64,000 bases of DNA, taken from positions 2,475,741-2,539,740 of the forward strand of contig NZ_KI911557.1 in the NCBI RefSeq assembly GCF_000515215.1. Reading direction: 5' to 3'. The notes beneath the pieces are model-generated. The model ran no database searches. It saw only the letters and a program-made list of their open reading frames with translations, and had not been told where the DNA came from. Shown here piece by piece: positions 8,555-18,626 of the stretch. The DNA is from Methylomonas sp. 11b (GTDB taxonomy: Bacteria; Pseudomonadota; Gammaproteobacteria; Methylococcales; Methylomonadaceae). Made by a program: the position numbers and the translations under genes. How positions within the stretch are numbered: position 1 is the stretch's first letter; each line of letters opens with the position of its first letter.

Positions 8555-9478
8555 CTAAACGGTCGAATAGTGTCCGCGCGCGCCGTTTCGACCGTTTTCT
8601 TTAGCCAAATACAACTGCCGATCAGCCTCGTCCAACAATTCGGACGGCATCTGTTGCAGATCCGGCACCACTACCGCAAAACCGGCGCTAATCGTCACCC
8701 AAGGCGAAGCGCTGGAGCCGGTATGCGGAATTTGCTGCGCTTCAATGCGCCGGCATAGCAGTTCGGCCACGCGTTGGGCGCCTTCGGCGTCGGTTTCCGG
8801 CATCAGCATGACAAACTCTTCCCCGCCGTAACGCGCCACCAAATCGCCGGAGCGACTCACCGAGGCCGCCAATATCGTTGCCACCTGCCGCAAACAAATA
8901 TCGCCGGCGCCATGCCCGTGACAATCGTTATAAGCTTTAAAATAATCGACATCCACCATGACTAATGCCAAGGGCAACTGATTGCGCTGCGCCCGCTTCC
9001 ATTCGTTTTCCAAGACCTGATCGAAGCGCCGACGATTGGGGATGCCGGTCAGACCGTCCATCCAGGCCATCGCTTCCAACATATCGGTCATCCGTTTCAG
9101 GCGAATATGATTACGAATCCGTGCCTTAACCACCGGCAAATAAAACGGCTTGGTAATGTAGTCCATCGCGCCGAGATTCAGCCCGTATTCTTCATTGGTC
9201 GCCGCATTCATCGCCGTCACAAATATCACCGGAATAGCCGCTGTTTGCGGGTCGCTTTTCAGACGCCGGCAGACTTCATATCCGTCCATGCCCGGTATCA
9301 TCACATCCAACAGGATCAGATCGGGCGGACCTTGCCGGTCAATGGCCTCCAGCGCCGCCTCACCGCTGACCGCCACCTTGATGCGATACTCGTCGATCAA
9401 ATTTTCCGCCAACACCTGAATGTTGGTCGGCGTATCGTCTACGATCAAAATCAAGGGCTTGGAGATCTCGGTAGTCAT
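8555..9478 (-). CDS. Response regulator diguanylate cyclase (REC-GGDEF)
   Basis: 307 residues from the ATG at 9478, two bases after the stop of the hybrid kinase and with AGAGGA upstream. The REC domain (about 8-125) has the acidic pair VDD, phospho-acceptor Asp58 in LLDVM, and KPF near 110. The GGDEF domain (about 140-305) has DGLTGIPNRRRFD and the active-site signature GGEEF at 218-222. RSGD at 209-212 is a classical allosteric I-site five residues before the signature. Active c-di-GMP synthesis with product inhibition is therefore expected. It is the natural phosphorylation target of the kinase encoded directly upstream. Last gene of the operon. Confidence 0.93.
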   Translation of the reverse strand: MTTEISKPLILIVDDTPTNIQVLAENLIDEYRIKVAVSGEAALEAIDRQGPPDLILLDVMIPGMDGYEVCRRLKSDPQTAAIPVIFVTAMNAATNEEYGLNLGAMDYITKPFYLPVVKARIRNHIRLKRMTDMLEAMAWMDGLTGIPNRRRFDQVLENEWKRAQRNQLPLALVMVDVDYFKAYNDCHGHGAGDICLRQVATILAASVSRSGDLVARYGGEEFVMLMPETDAEGAQRVAELLCRRIEAQQIPHTGSSASPWVTISAGFAVVVPDLQQMPSELLDEADRQLYLAKENGRNGARGHYSTV

Positions 9479-9480
9479 GA

Positions 9481-12400
9481 CTATCCTCTGTTTTGTCGCT
9501 GTGACGCTATCAAAGTTACCAACTCGGCAAGCGTCACTCGAGCCCGCCCGTAGTCGATATTGCCGACCTGTTTTTCTATTTTTTTTATCAGTAACCGGGT
9601 TTCCGGGCAAGGCAGCGCGCTCTTCAATTGCTCGATCAAGTCATTCGGTACAAAATCGCTACCCTCCAACAAGTCGCGCAACTGGCCGGCCAACTCGTTT
9701 GCCGCTACCCAATCGGCGGCTTGGCTCTGCTCCTCTGCAACAACACCCTTAGCGGTGAAATCGGCAATCGTGTTCAGGGTTTCCGCCAAACTGGTCTCGC
9801 AAGCGGCGAGGCACGCGTCGAACGGCATGCCGGCATGCAAAGCTTCCTCCAGATTCGCCGCGGCCCGGCTCAGTTCTACAGCGCCCAGCACGCCGGCGGC
9901 TCCTTTCAAATTGTGCAGCAAATCGACCGCCTGCTCGGTTTTTTCGGCGCTATGCAACGCTCTCAGGCGTTGCATTGTATCGGCAAATTTATCTCTAAAA
10001 CACTCAAACAAAAGTTGTAATTTATGACTGTCCTCGCCGATCATAATCCGAATATACGCCATATCGAATCCAGGCAACTCCCTGGATAAGCAGGGGACCG
10101 TAGACTCTGACTTCGACGGCGCCGGCTCGAGAGATGCGCTTCGTCCCGACGGTTTGATCCAACGTACCAACGCCGCCATCAAAGTCTGCGGCAACACCGG
10201 CTTGCCGATATGATCGTTCATGCCGGCAGCGTAACAATCGTTGCGCTCGCGCTCCTGTACCGCCGCCGTCATGGCAATGATGGGCAATTCGGCAAAGCGC
10301 GCATCCTGGCGGATCAGCCGAGTAGCTTCGATACCGCTCATCTCCGGCATTTGTAAATCCATCAATACGGCGTCGTAACGGTTTTTCCTGACCGCCTCGA
10401 CCCCTTCCCGGCCGTTATTAACCACGGTGACGTGTAAGCCGGAGCTTTCCAGATATTCCCGGGCTACCATTTGGTTGACCTCGTTGTCCTCCACCAACAG
10501 GATGCGTGCCCCACGTATCGAAGCCGCCATACCCGCCAGAAGCGGCCGGCTTTGTTCAGTGCCCTGCTCCGGGTTGCCGCCCTGCAAACGCGTCAAGGCT
10601 TCCAGCAAGGTCGATGGCATCACCGGCTTGACCAAAATATCGTCGGGTATCGCATCGCCCGCCGCACTTAACAATTTCTCGCGGCTGAAGGCGGTCACCA
10701 TAATTACGACCGGAGCGCTGCGAATCTCGGTGCGGCGCACCATCTCCCGAATTTCCCGGGTAACCTGCACACCATCCAGACCAGGCATTTTCCAATCCAG
10801 CAGCACCAATTCGAAATCCCGATTGACATCGTTGGCAGCGCGCAGTGCTTCTAAGGCTTGGGCCCCGGACGCGGCTTCCTCGACCTGGAAGCCCCAGGCC
10901 AGCAAAATATCGCGCAACATCTGTCGGGAAATGTCCAAATCGTCGACGATCAACACCCGCATGCTTTGCAGATGGCCGGGAATTGGCCGCGCTTTCTGCT
11001 CGGACGGAAACGGCAGCAGCAGCGTAAACTCGAATAAGCTACCTTCGCCAAGCTGACTCTGCACGGCTAAATTACCGCCCATCATTTCCACCAGCCGCTT
11101 GCTGATGGTCAATCCCAGCCCGGTACCGCCAAAGCGGCGGGTAATCGAGCCGTCGGCCTGGGTAAAGGCATGAAACAAATGCTCAAGCTGTTCCGCCGAC
11201 ATCCCAATACCGGTATCGCGCACCGAAAAACTCAAGGTGGAGTAGCCGTGGGTTTTTGCCAACTGCGAAACCTTGATATGAATTTCCCCGGCCTCGGTAA
11301 ATTTCACCGCATTACCAACCAGATTGTTCAATATTTGCCCCAAGCGCAGCGCATCGCCAATTAAGCGCGGCGGCAAAGCGGAATCCAGTTCCAGCACCAG
11401 CTCCAGGCCTTTTTCCTCGGCGCGGACGATGAACAGATTCAACACATTCTCCAGCACATCCTCCAAACTAAACGCTTCGGTCTGCAATTCCATACGGCCG
11501 GCTTCGACCTTGGAATAATCGAGAATGTCGTTGGTAATCCCCAGCAAGGCGAGCGATGAGGTGTGGATTTTCCTGAGATAATCCCGCAGCTTAGGCGACA
11601 GATCGCTGTTCAACGCCAAATCCGACAAGCCGATGATCGCATTCATCGGCGTGCGGATTTCATGACTCATATTCGCCAGGAACATGCCTTTGGAACGCGA
11701 GGCGGCTTCCGCTTCCTCTTTGGCTTGCAATAATTCTTCGGTGCGCTGCGCCACTTCGGCTTCCAGACGGTCACGATGGCAGGTAAGGGTTTCGTCGCGC
11801 AATTGAATCTCGCCCAACATGGTATTAAAGGCCTGCACCAAATCGCCGATCTCGTCGTGGTCGCGCTGCGCCACGCGTAAGGCGTAATTTTTATCCTCGG
11901 CGATAAGCCGCGCGGCCGTAGCCAACTCCTCTATCGGCCTGGAAATGATGCGCTGCAAGCGGATTGCCAACAGATAAACCAATATCAGCGCCAGCCCCGC
12001 AGCCCCCAAACTCTTGCCCAAATCGGCCAGTTGATCGTTCCATTGCGCGGTGAAATCGGCTTGCAGCAACACATAGCCGACCAACTCGGTATTTTTGATC
12101 ACCGGCGTGAATAGCTCGGCGCGCCGGCTCCAGAAGTTGGTGCGCAGTTCGCGAAACGGTCGCCGGTAGTCGCTGGGTATACCGATATCCGCCGTTCCCC
12201 GGCTCCATGACGCGAGTACACCGCCATCGGCCGACACCATCCAGGCCGCATACAGCTCAGGCCGGTCTTTCAAAGACACCAGCAACCTGCTGGCTTCGGC
12301 TTTATCGGCAAACACCAGCGCGGCTTGGCCGTTTTCGGCTAACACGTCCGCCAAACTGGACAATTCGTGCAACACGCTGCGATAGCGGCTCACCACCGAG

Positions 12401-12513
12401 CTAACTACCATCACCGACAGACTGACGAACAGGCATACCGCACAACTAAACATGATGATGGACACCAGTTTGCGCCGCAGAGACCAGTTGGCAAAATTGG
12501 GCAAAACGCGCAT
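9481..12513 (-). CDS. Hybrid histidine kinase: CHASE8-like sensor, HAMP, HisKA, HATPase, two REC, Hpt
   Basis: 1010 residues from the ATG at 12513 (GGGAG upstream, 4 bp after the yfiR stop); an earlier TTG is rejected. Order: TM1 about 17-40; a periplasmic region of about 110 residues resembling CHASE8 ([20 protein letters not shown]); TM2 about 168-190; HAMP to about 242. A coiled coil leads to HisKA with His284 in SHEIRTP. HATPase boxes follow ([28 protein letters not shown]), then REC1 with Asp573, REC2 with Asp719 and a C-terminal Hpt with His867 in LLHNLKG. All phosphotransfer residues are present, so a full phosphorelay to the adjacent REC-GGDEF protein is likely. CHASE8 is the domain that YfiR controls in YfiN of Pseudomonas, and a YfiR protein is encoded just upstream. 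Confidence 0.92.
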   Translation of the reverse strand: MRVLPNFANWSLRRKLVSIIMFSCAVCLFVSLSVMVVSSVVSRYRSVLHELSSLADVLAENGQAALVFADKAEASRLLVSLKDRPELYAAWMVSADGGVLASWSRGTADIGIPSDYRRPFRELRTNFWSRRAELFTPVIKNTELVGYVLLQADFTAQWNDQLADLGKSLGAAGLALILVYLLAIRLQRIISRPIEELATAARLIAEDKNYALRVAQRDHDEIGDLVQAFNTMLGEIQLRDETLTCHRDRLEAEVAQRTEELLQAKEEAEAASRSKGMFLANMSHEIRTPMNAIIGLSDLALNSDLSPKLRDYLRKIHTSSLALLGITNDILDYSKVEAGRMELQTEAFSLEDVLENVLNLFIVRAEEKGLELVLELDSALPPRLIGDALRLGQILNNLVGNAVKFTEAGEIHIKVSQLAKTHGYSTLSFSVRDTGIGMSAEQLEHLFHAFTQADGSITRRFGGTGLGLTISKRLVEMMGGNLAVQSQLGEGSLFEFTLLLPFPSEQKARPIPGHLQSMRVLIVDDLDISRQMLRDILLAWGFQVEEAASGAQALEALRAANDVNRDFELVLLDWKMPGLDGVQVTREIREMVRRTEIRSAPVVIMVTAFSREKLLSAAGDAIPDDILVKPVMPSTLLEALTRLQGGNPEQGTEQSRPLLAGMAASIRGARILLVEDNEVNQMVAREYLESSGLHVTVVNNGREGVEAVRKNRYDAVLMDLQMPEMSGIEATRLIRQDARFAELPIIAMTAAVQERERNDCYAAGMNDHIGKPVLPQTLMAALVRWIKPSGRSASLEPAPSKSESTVPCLSRELPGFDMAYIRIMIGEDSHKLQLLFECFRDKFADTMQRLRALHSAEKTEQAVDLLHNLKGAAGVLGAVELSRAAANLEEALHAGMPFDACLAACETSLAETLNTIADFTAKGVVAEEQSQAADWVAANELAGQLRDLLEGSDFVPNDLIEQLKSALPCPETRLLIKKIEKQVGNIDYGRARVTLAELVTLIASQRQNRG

Positions 12514-12517
12514 CAAA

Positions 12518-13183
12518 CTATCTCCCGTAAACAATGGCGGCTATATTCAACAGTTGGCCGGGTAAATGCAGCCGGGCATTACGAATCGGTTCCAGATTCA
12601 CTTCAAATACCACCTTGTTTTCACGAAACAGCAAGCTGATACCGCCGCCTTTTTCGGCAAAGTCGTCGATGTCGGATAAGGTCAACACTGGCGCATCGCG
12701 CAGTGCTTTTAAGGTCACCACAAAGTGGGCTTTCTCTGAGCTGCCGAGAAACAACAGATGGCAATTAGTCAAATCCGGATCGGTATAGTTATGTTGGACA
12801 AACCGCAAGGTGCGTTCGCCGGCTTTGCGCCCGTCCAGGGCTTGTAACTCGCTGTCCAGCACGCTATTACCGACCACACAGAGCAAAATGTCCGCACCGG
12901 GCGGCAATACGTCGGCCGGCCATTCCACGAATTTGGCAAAATTGTATAGATAGGCGGCTTTGATCTGCGCCTCCGACAGGCTGGCGGCCGGCAACACCTG
13001 CCAGCCAGGCACTAAAAGGCAAAAACAGGCGAAAATCCATTTGCGCGCCCTATAGCGTCTGGATTGCGGTGCGAAAAAACGCTTGGTCAGATAGTTTTTG
13101 ACAATACCCCGCATCACGCCCGACGCGTAACCTAAACTTTTCTGTCCGGCCATTTTGTAATGTATGCGAGATCCTTTTTGCAT
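12518..13183 (-). CDS. YfiR family periplasmic protein
   Basis: 221 residues as called; the true start may be internal (for example Met24). A basic stretch and hydrophobic segment ([19 protein letters not shown], about 49-67) act as a signal peptide. The mature domain starts at [22 protein letters not shown], the hallmark of YfiR/DUF4154, and ends [17 protein letters not shown], also conserved. In Pseudomonas YfiR is a periplasmic repressor of the CHASE8 diguanylate cyclase YfiN and responds to redox state and to the lipoprotein YfiB. Here no YfiB or YfiN is present; its neighbours are a TonB receptor and a CHASE8-like hybrid kinase, so it likely relays a periplasmic signal to that kinase. 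Confidence 0.9.
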   Translation of the reverse strand: MQKGSRIHYKMAGQKSLGYASGVMRGIVKNYLTKRFFAPQSRRYRARKWIFACFCLLVPGWQVLPAASLSEAQIKAAYLYNFAKFVEWPADVLPPGADILLCVVGNSVLDSELQALDGRKAGERTLRFVQHNYTDPDLTNCHLLFLGSSEKAHFVVTLKALRDAPVLTLSDIDDFAEKGGGISLLFRENKVVFEVNLEPIRNARLHLPGQLLNIAAIVYGR

Positions 13184-13261
13184 CAGGTTTTGGTTAAGAA
13201 CCGTCCGGGTAGATTAACGATGATGTTGTTTGACGGGAGCCGGCAATCAAGTTTGTTAAGG

Positions 13262-13310
13262 TAGAAACGCAAACCCCAGCAATCCAGTCAGGGACCGGCT
13301 TGCGTTTCTA
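13262..13310. promoter_or_regulatory. Long hairpin in the gap before yfiR
   Basis: TAGAAACGCAAACC (13262-13275) and GGCTTGCGTTTCTA (13297-13310) pair in 13 of 14 positions. It lies in the 153-bp gap between the lipocalin-type gene and yfiR, and no U-run follows on the minus strand. It may be an RNA-stabilising or attenuating structure that sets different levels for the receptor part and the signalling part of the operon. Confidence 0.5.
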
Positions 13311-13336
13311 AGCTTGATGTCGAATGATTCAGTAAT

Positions 13337-14425
13337 TTAACCACCTCTACCAGGGCAACGGCAAAATCCGTTCAACTCTACGTAGGCATTTCCGGCCGCG
13401 GCACCGGCTACGCTGCACGCACCTTCCCAGTATGTAGGCCCCACCCAAAAAGTATGCTGCGCGCGTAATTCCTGATCCTGCACCAAGGGCTGCACGGTAA
13501 ATTTTTCGCCACGCACCTCGACTTCCCAACCGGAGGGATACGTACAGCCGGTATTGGGACTAGTCCATTCACCGAGCACGGTAACCGTGAATTCGTGCGC
13601 CGCCAGCGTGACGGTTTGCCCTTGCGCATCGGTAATCGAGCCGGATTTTTCCACTGAAGTGTCGCTACCCTTGAAGTCGAACAACATGATTTGCCGGTTG
13701 TCGGCCAATTCGATCGCAAACCATTGCCAGCCTTGCAGAATAGCTTGGTAGAGTTCCCCGTATTGTCTGTCGAACCAACTGTTGCCGGTGACCTGAAAAG
13801 TCTGGCCGCCGATACTGATAGTACCGGTGGTCGCCATTTTCGGCCGGGAGTAGTAATAGGTGTAGCCGCCGAACCGGTAAGGATGCGGATCGCCGCCGTA
13901 ATGTAATGCCGGCGGCTGAGTGGCATTGAGCTCCAGGTCCAGCACATAGTCGCCGACTTGCGCATGCAAGCGGTCATGGCCGTCGCCACCGACCGCTGTG
14001 ACTTTATTGTCGGCGCCGGACGTCAGGTTGAAACCGTTTGGGGTTCGATTGGGCAAATGAAACTCGACGAACTCTTCAAACGAGAAACGTTGACCATTCA
14101 CATCGGTAACCGCCGCCTGCACCAGCTGATCGCGAAAAATCACCAAACTGTCGAACGAGAAAAACACGATTTCAAAACCAAAGCGACGGCCGTCGTCGGT
14201 GAATAAATGCCCGGTCCAATACCACCACTGCACTTGCTCACTGGGTAAAAAGGCATCGTCGGCCGGCAATTCGACCGGACCGATCAGCCCGCGGCGCGGC
14301 AGAAATAAACACGCTAGCACGGTCAATACTAACAACAGCCAAGGCAATAACGGCGGCTTCAGCAGGCCGACAATCAACACAATCCCGGCAATAATCCAGG
14401 GCAATTTTTTCCAGAGCTTACGCAT
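13337..14425 (-). CDS. Membrane-anchored lipocalin-like hydrolase (AttH/CrtC-like, COG5621 type)
   Basis: 362 residues. Two hydrophobic helices at the N-terminus (about 9-25 and 27-43) anchor a periplasmic two-domain lipocalin-like fold. Typical family stretches are SEQVQWWYWTGHLFTDDGRRFGFE, YYYSRPKMATTGTI, the strongly conserved VTGNSWFDRQYG and WQWFAIELADNRQIMLF, and GNAYVELNGF at the end. The family includes carotenoid 1,2-hydratase CrtC and AttH, and members act on hydrophobic substrates; the actual substrate is unknown. It starts 27 bp after the TonB receptor stop, so the receptor ligand and this protein may be linked. The last residues (RCPGRGG) look like an unusual extension. Confidence 0.8.
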   Translation of the reverse strand: MRKLWKKLPWIIAGIVLIVGLLKPPLLPWLLLVLTVLACLFLPRRGLIGPVELPADDAFLPSEQVQWWYWTGHLFTDDGRRFGFEIVFFSFDSLVIFRDQLVQAAVTDVNGQRFSFEEFVEFHLPNRTPNGFNLTSGADNKVTAVGGDGHDRLHAQVGDYVLDLELNATQPPALHYGGDPHPYRFGGYTYYYSRPKMATTGTISIGGQTFQVTGNSWFDRQYGELYQAILQGWQWFAIELADNRQIMLFDFKGSDTSVEKSGSITDAQGQTVTLAAHEFTVTVLGEWTSPNTGCTYPSGWEVEVRGEKFTVQPLVQDQELRAQHTFWVGPTYWEGACSVAGAAAGNAYVELNGFCRCPGRGG

Positions 14426-14452
14426 GGTCGATACTCTTTACGGGTTGAAAAA

Positions 14453-16489
14453 TCAAAAGCGCCAGCTGAGTTTGCCGTAGATCGAGCGCGGCACTTCCAC
14501 AGCACTACTCGGCAAGGACAACGCGGATGAATCTTTATATTCGGGATGGCTGGGCGAGAACAGATTTTGGGCGATGACGGCGAACTCCACGCCGTTATAG
14601 GGTTCGTAAGCCAGTCTGGCATCAAAGGTGGTGTAGGCCGGCACCGCCTGGCTGGTGGAATGCAAGCGGCCAACGTGGCGCAGGGTAAAGTCGAGCTTGA
14701 TTTTTTCCGGCAAATCCATCTGCCAGCGTAAGGAGCCGCGATGGCGTGGGCTCAGGCCGGCAATATCCGGATTGAGCGGGTCCTGGGGGATTTCCATTTT
14801 CAGATGACTGTAATTGCCGCTGAAGCGCATCCAATCCAACACATGCCATTCACTGGCGATCTCGATGCCGCGCGTGGTGAAATCTTGCTGGGCGTTACTC
14901 CAGATCAACGACTGGGTGAGCCCTACCAACTCCCCACGGCGGAATAGCACCAAATCGCTGTAATGGTTGCTGAAGGCGGTAATATCGGTGGAGAATTTTT
15001 CGGTCCACTGAGTGCGGTAACCGATTTCGGCGGCGAAGATTTTTTCGGCGCGCAAATTGGGGTTGGGCTGAGCGATGACTTGAATCTGATCGAAAGGCGC
15101 CGGCAAACCGGTCGGCACGCCGCCCAGCCCCACATTGGCCTGGGCTTCGCCGCGCGCCGGCGTCCGCGACGCCCTGGAAACCGAAGCCCATACCGAATGC
15201 ACTTGGTCCGGCGTCCACATTAAACGGGCGTTGGGCTGCACTTGAGTATTACCAAAGTGGCTTTCTTCCAGCTTGGTACCCAGCGTCAAGCGCAGGGTGT
15301 TGTCTATCAACGTGATGTCGTCCTGCACGAAGACGCTGCCGTTGTGGTAACCCAAGCTGTTGGGCGTAAAGGCGATGGCCGAGGTATTGACCGTGGTACT
15401 GTGAATAAACCGGTAACTGGCGCCCCACATCAAATCGTGGTCGGCATTGGGATGCAGGCGATGCTGAAAATCGATATCCAACATATCTTGACTGTCGGAC
15501 AGCGCTGCGGCGCTGAAAGCGACCCGGTCATAATAGCCTTGCAGCATGAATTCAGAACCGTCGCTGAAATTGCCTTCCCAACGCGCCAGCAGGTTGGCGC
15601 CATCGGCATGGTCGTCGAAATTGAACTCGCGGTTAAACGGCGGCAACACGGTTTGCGGTACCACGGTATTACCTATGGTCTTGCGGTAAACATCGCCTTG
15701 CACGGTGTAACGGCTGTCATTGGAGATGCGGTCGTCGATGCGAAAACCGCCCTGCACCGAGCGCCAGTCGTCGTGCAGCCTTTCTCCGCTTGCGTTAACA
15801 AAGGTATCGCGCTCAAAGGTTTTGGCATACACCCGGTAACTACCGTCGTCGCCGATACGACCACCGTGCCGATAACCGGCGAAGCCGCGCTCCTGGTTGC
15901 CGCCGCCGGCCACGAACAGATTACCTTGGGTGTCCTTGGCCTTCTTCGTAATGATATTGATCACACCGTTTACCGCATTGGCGCCCCACATCACCGCGCC
16001 CGGCCCACGGATTACTTCGATACGCTCGATGTCTTCCATCAGCGTATCCTGTAAATCCCAGAATACCCCGGAAAACAGCGGCGTATAAACGCTACGACCA
16101 TCCATCAGTACCAGCAATTTATTGGCATAACGGCTATTGAAGCCGCGCGCGGTAACCGCCCAGACACTGGCGTTGATTTGCGCTACCTCAAGGCCGGGCG
16201 CCAGGCGAAGTGCATCGGGAATACTGGTGGCACCGGAACGGCGAATGTCTTCCTGACTGATCACGAACGCCGCCGCCGCGGTATCGGATACGGTCTGCGA
16301 CTTTCTGGAAGCCGACGACACTTCCATTTGCATCAGTTCGTTGATGGAAAAAGCTTCGATATCCGGCGCGTTATCTGCCACCGCGCTACCGAAGATATTG
16401 ACGTTAAGCGCCATACCGAACAGGAACAGGTTTAATCGATTCGTCGCTTGTATTTGATACCGACCATCAAGCCATATCTTTGCTTTCAT
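14453..16489 (-). CDS. TonB-dependent outer-membrane receptor of the YfiR-linked operon
   Basis: 678 residues, first gene of the five-gene minus-strand set. After a signal peptide (ends near AVADNAPD) there is no STN signalling domain. The plug has VSSASRKSQTVSDTAAAAFV, LRLAPGLEVAQIN and the very conserved IEVIRGPGAVMWGANAVNGV around 120-175. The barrel follows and ends in the usual aromatic residue (KLSWRF). The plug form resembles receptors of the CirA/vitamin-B12-like group found beside YfiR and GGDEF or kinase genes. Ligand unknown. An A/T-rich stretch lies directly upstream of the ATG. Confidence 0.92.
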   Translation of the reverse strand: MKAKIWLDGRYQIQATNRLNLFLFGMALNVNIFGSAVADNAPDIEAFSINELMQMEVSSASRKSQTVSDTAAAAFVISQEDIRRSGATSIPDALRLAPGLEVAQINASVWAVTARGFNSRYANKLLVLMDGRSVYTPLFSGVFWDLQDTLMEDIERIEVIRGPGAVMWGANAVNGVINIITKKAKDTQGNLFVAGGGNQERGFAGYRHGGRIGDDGSYRVYAKTFERDTFVNASGERLHDDWRSVQGGFRIDDRISNDSRYTVQGDVYRKTIGNTVVPQTVLPPFNREFNFDDHADGANLLARWEGNFSDGSEFMLQGYYDRVAFSAAALSDSQDMLDIDFQHRLHPNADHDLMWGASYRFIHSTTVNTSAIAFTPNSLGYHNGSVFVQDDITLIDNTLRLTLGTKLEESHFGNTQVQPNARLMWTPDQVHSVWASVSRASRTPARGEAQANVGLGGVPTGLPAPFDQIQVIAQPNPNLRAEKIFAAEIGYRTQWTEKFSTDITAFSNHYSDLVLFRRGELVGLTQSLIWSNAQQDFTTRGIEIASEWHVLDWMRFSGNYSHLKMEIPQDPLNPDIAGLSPRHRGSLRWQMDLPEKIKLDFTLRHVGRLHSTSQAVPAYTTFDARLAYEPYNGVEFAVIAQNLFSPSHPEYKDSSALSLPSSAVEVPRSIYGKLSWRF

Positions 16490-16851
16490 TTTTTTTATTA
16501 TTTTGAGGTGACAACTATTTTGACGCGGGGGGCCGTCGGCTATCCATCCAGCGATACCCGCTCCGGCAAACCGTTTACAAGATAGTCGCTAAATGCCGAT
16601 AAAGGGTCTGCAATGCGCCAACATCGAAAAATTCATTGCGTTTTTTGAGGGCTATCACATTTCATGCGGCAAAATTGCGCGCCAGCGACAAGTAATCGGC
16701 TCCGCGCTAAGGCAACGCTGGTTGCAGCGCCATCTCTGCGAAAGCGAAGCTCCTGAACTTTGAATGTTCCGGGTTCCGATTCGGACGGGAATGACGGTGA
16801 TGAACAAATCAGCGCGGCCAAACGCCGGACCGTAAAAGTGAGCGGAAATGC
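16490..16851. other. Intergenic region, 362 bp, no gene
   Basis: It separates modC from the TonB receptor gene and must contain the promoter of the receptor operon. I see no conserved gene. Around 16766-16800 there is a stretch with GATTCGGACGGGAATGACGG, similar in style to dispersed REP-like sequences of this genome, but without a clean palindrome. Confidence 0.5.
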
Positions 16852-17943
16852 TTACCGAACGATGGAAGTACCCTTGATTTGCACATAGACGGCCATGCCG
16901 GGCTGCACGTTTAACAACATCGCCGATTTTTGGGTGATATGCGCCAGTAGCACCTCGTCGCCGACTGCCAGTTGCACCACGATTTGGCCCTGCCCCATTT
17001 CGCTAAGCGCCAAAACCTGGGCCGATAAAATATTCAAGATGCTGGAAGCTTCCGGCGGTTGCAAGGTAATACTGACGTCGCGGGCGTAAATTCTGATTCT
17101 CACCGAGCTACCAATCGGCATATCCAAATACGGCAAACTCAGGCTGCCACCGGCGAATTCGGCATGGCTGAGATGATACTCGGCTTCGTGGCTGATCAAC
17201 TTACCCTGCCAGACGCTGGCCGCTTGCCGATCCAAAGCCATAGGCCCATCCAGCCGCGTCAGGGTTTCCGCCAGCGGCCCGCAGGCTAAGGCCTTACCGG
17301 CGGCCATCACCAGCAGGTGGTCCGCGAGTTGATTGACCTCCTGCAAGGAGTGGGTGACGTACAGAATCGGGATTTGCAGATTCTGATGCAAGCCGGTCAA
17401 ATACGGCAGGATGTCCTGCTTGCGTTGCTCGTCCAGCGAGGCCAGCGGCTCGTCCATCAACAACACATCCGGACTGGCGGCCAAGGCTCTGGTAATGGCT
17501 ACGCGTTGCCGTTCGCCGCCGGACAGCCGGGCTGGCAAGCGGTCCAGCAACGGCCCTATCGCCAGTAATTCGATAGCCTGCTCTAAGGAAAATGCCCTAT
17601 CTTTGGTTCGCAAGCGCCGCACTGCATAATCCAGATTGCCGCGCACCGACAGATGCGGGAACAGATTGGCCTCTTGAAACACATAAGCCAGATTACGTTT
17701 ATGGGTGGGCAGGAAAAAGTCTTGCTCGCTATCTTGCCAAAGGGTGTCGCCGATTTTCAAAAAGCCCTGCGTTGGCCGTTCCAACCCGGCGATACAACGC
17801 AGCAAGGTGGTCTTACCGGAACCGGAGTGACCGAACAGCACCGTCACACCGCTGGCAGGCAATTGCAAATCCACATCCAAATCAAATTGGTCGTAAGCCA
17901 GGCGCAAGCGGGCCTGAATGCTGGGCACTTGGGACATAGTCAT
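16852..17943 (-). CDS. modC: Molybdate ABC transporter ATP-binding protein
   Basis: 363 residues from the ATG at 17943, which overlaps the modB stop (ATGA). Walker A is GHSGSGKTT at about 38-46; the signature is LSGGERQRVAITRAL, Walker B VLLMDEPLASLDEQ, and the switch His lies in YVTHS. The C-terminal 70 residues form a Mop/TOBE domain (LNILSAQVLALSEMGQGQIVVQL), which marks molybdate or tungstate transporters. It powers oxyanion import with ModB in the inner membrane. No ModA gene is adjacent. Confidence 0.94.
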   Translation of the reverse strand: MTMSQVPSIQARLRLAYDQFDLDVDLQLPASGVTVLFGHSGSGKTTLLRCIAGLERPTQGFLKIGDTLWQDSEQDFFLPTHKRNLAYVFQEANLFPHLSVRGNLDYAVRRLRTKDRAFSLEQAIELLAIGPLLDRLPARLSGGERQRVAITRALAASPDVLLMDEPLASLDEQRKQDILPYLTGLHQNLQIPILYVTHSLQEVNQLADHLLVMAAGKALACGPLAETLTRLDGPMALDRQAASVWQGKLISHEAEYHLSHAEFAGGSLSLPYLDMPIGSSVRIRIYARDVSITLQPPEASSILNILSAQVLALSEMGQGQIVVQLAVGDEVLLAHITQKSAMLLNVQPGMAVYVQIKGTSIVR

Positions 17944-18626
17944 TTCAAGGATTGCGTCAGGGTTTGGGTTTGTTGGCTGTTGTACAGCAGCAGTAACACC
18001 AAGAAAGAGAAGATCAGCAAGCCGCCGGCCAGCCAATGCGCCTGCCCGTATTCCAAGGCTTCGACATGATTGTAAATTTGCACGGATACGACGCGGGTTT
18101 TGTCGGGAATATTGCCGCCCACCATCAATACCACGCCGAATTCTCCGACGGTATGGGTAAACCCCAACACGCCAGCGGTTAAAAAACCCGGCTTCGCCAG
18201 AGGCAGCGCCACGCTGAAAAATCTATCCAGCGGCCCGGCTCCCAAGGTCGCGGCAGCTTCCAGCGGTGCATCGCCCATTGCCACGAAGGCGTTCTGCAAA
18301 GGCTGCACCACAAACGGCAACGAATACAACACCGACGCCACCACCAAACCACCAAAGCTGAACGGCAAAGTGCCTATACCCAACCACTGGGTGAATTGCC
18401 CTACCACCCCAGCCGGCCCCATCAACACCAATAAGTAAAAGCCCAATACCGTCGGCGGCAGCACCAGCGGCAGAGCTACGATGCTATTGATAACACCTTT
18501 CCAGCGCGAGCGGCTGCGCGCCAACTTCCAAGCCAGCGGCGTACCCAACAATAGCAACAGTAAGGTAGCCAGACTGGCGACGCGAAAGGTCAAAAACAAG
18601 GTGTCGAGATCGGCGGCGTTTAGCAT
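17940..18626 (-). CDS. modB: Molybdate ABC transporter permease
   Basis: 228 residues with five to six membrane helices. Early helix FRVASLATLLLLLLGTPLAW and LPLVLPPTVLGFYLLVLMGPAG are standard for ModB. The cytoplasmic coupling loop is EAAATLGAGPLDRFFSVALPLAKPGFLTAG, followed by FTHTVGEFGVVLMVGGNIPDKTRVVSVQIY. It ends within the modC start (4-base overlap), so the two are translationally coupled. Upstream is a 340-bp gap without a modA or modE gene, so the binding protein must come from elsewhere. Confidence 0.95.
   Translation of the reverse strand: MLNAADLDTLFLTFRVASLATLLLLLLGTPLAWKLARSRSRWKGVINSIVALPLVLPPTVLGFYLLVLMGPAGVVGQFTQWLGIGTLPFSFGGLVVASVLYSLPFVVQPLQNAFVAMGDAPLEAAATLGAGPLDRFFSVALPLAKPGFLTAGVLGFTHTVGEFGVVLMVGGNIPDKTRVVSVQIYNHVEALEYGQAHWLAGGLLIFSFLVLLLLYNSQQTQTLTQSLK

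Noticed and set aside
15242..16054. 270-codon plus-strand open frame
   Set aside because: Lies wholly inside the TonB receptor gene on the opposite strand; the receptor motifs are unambiguous.
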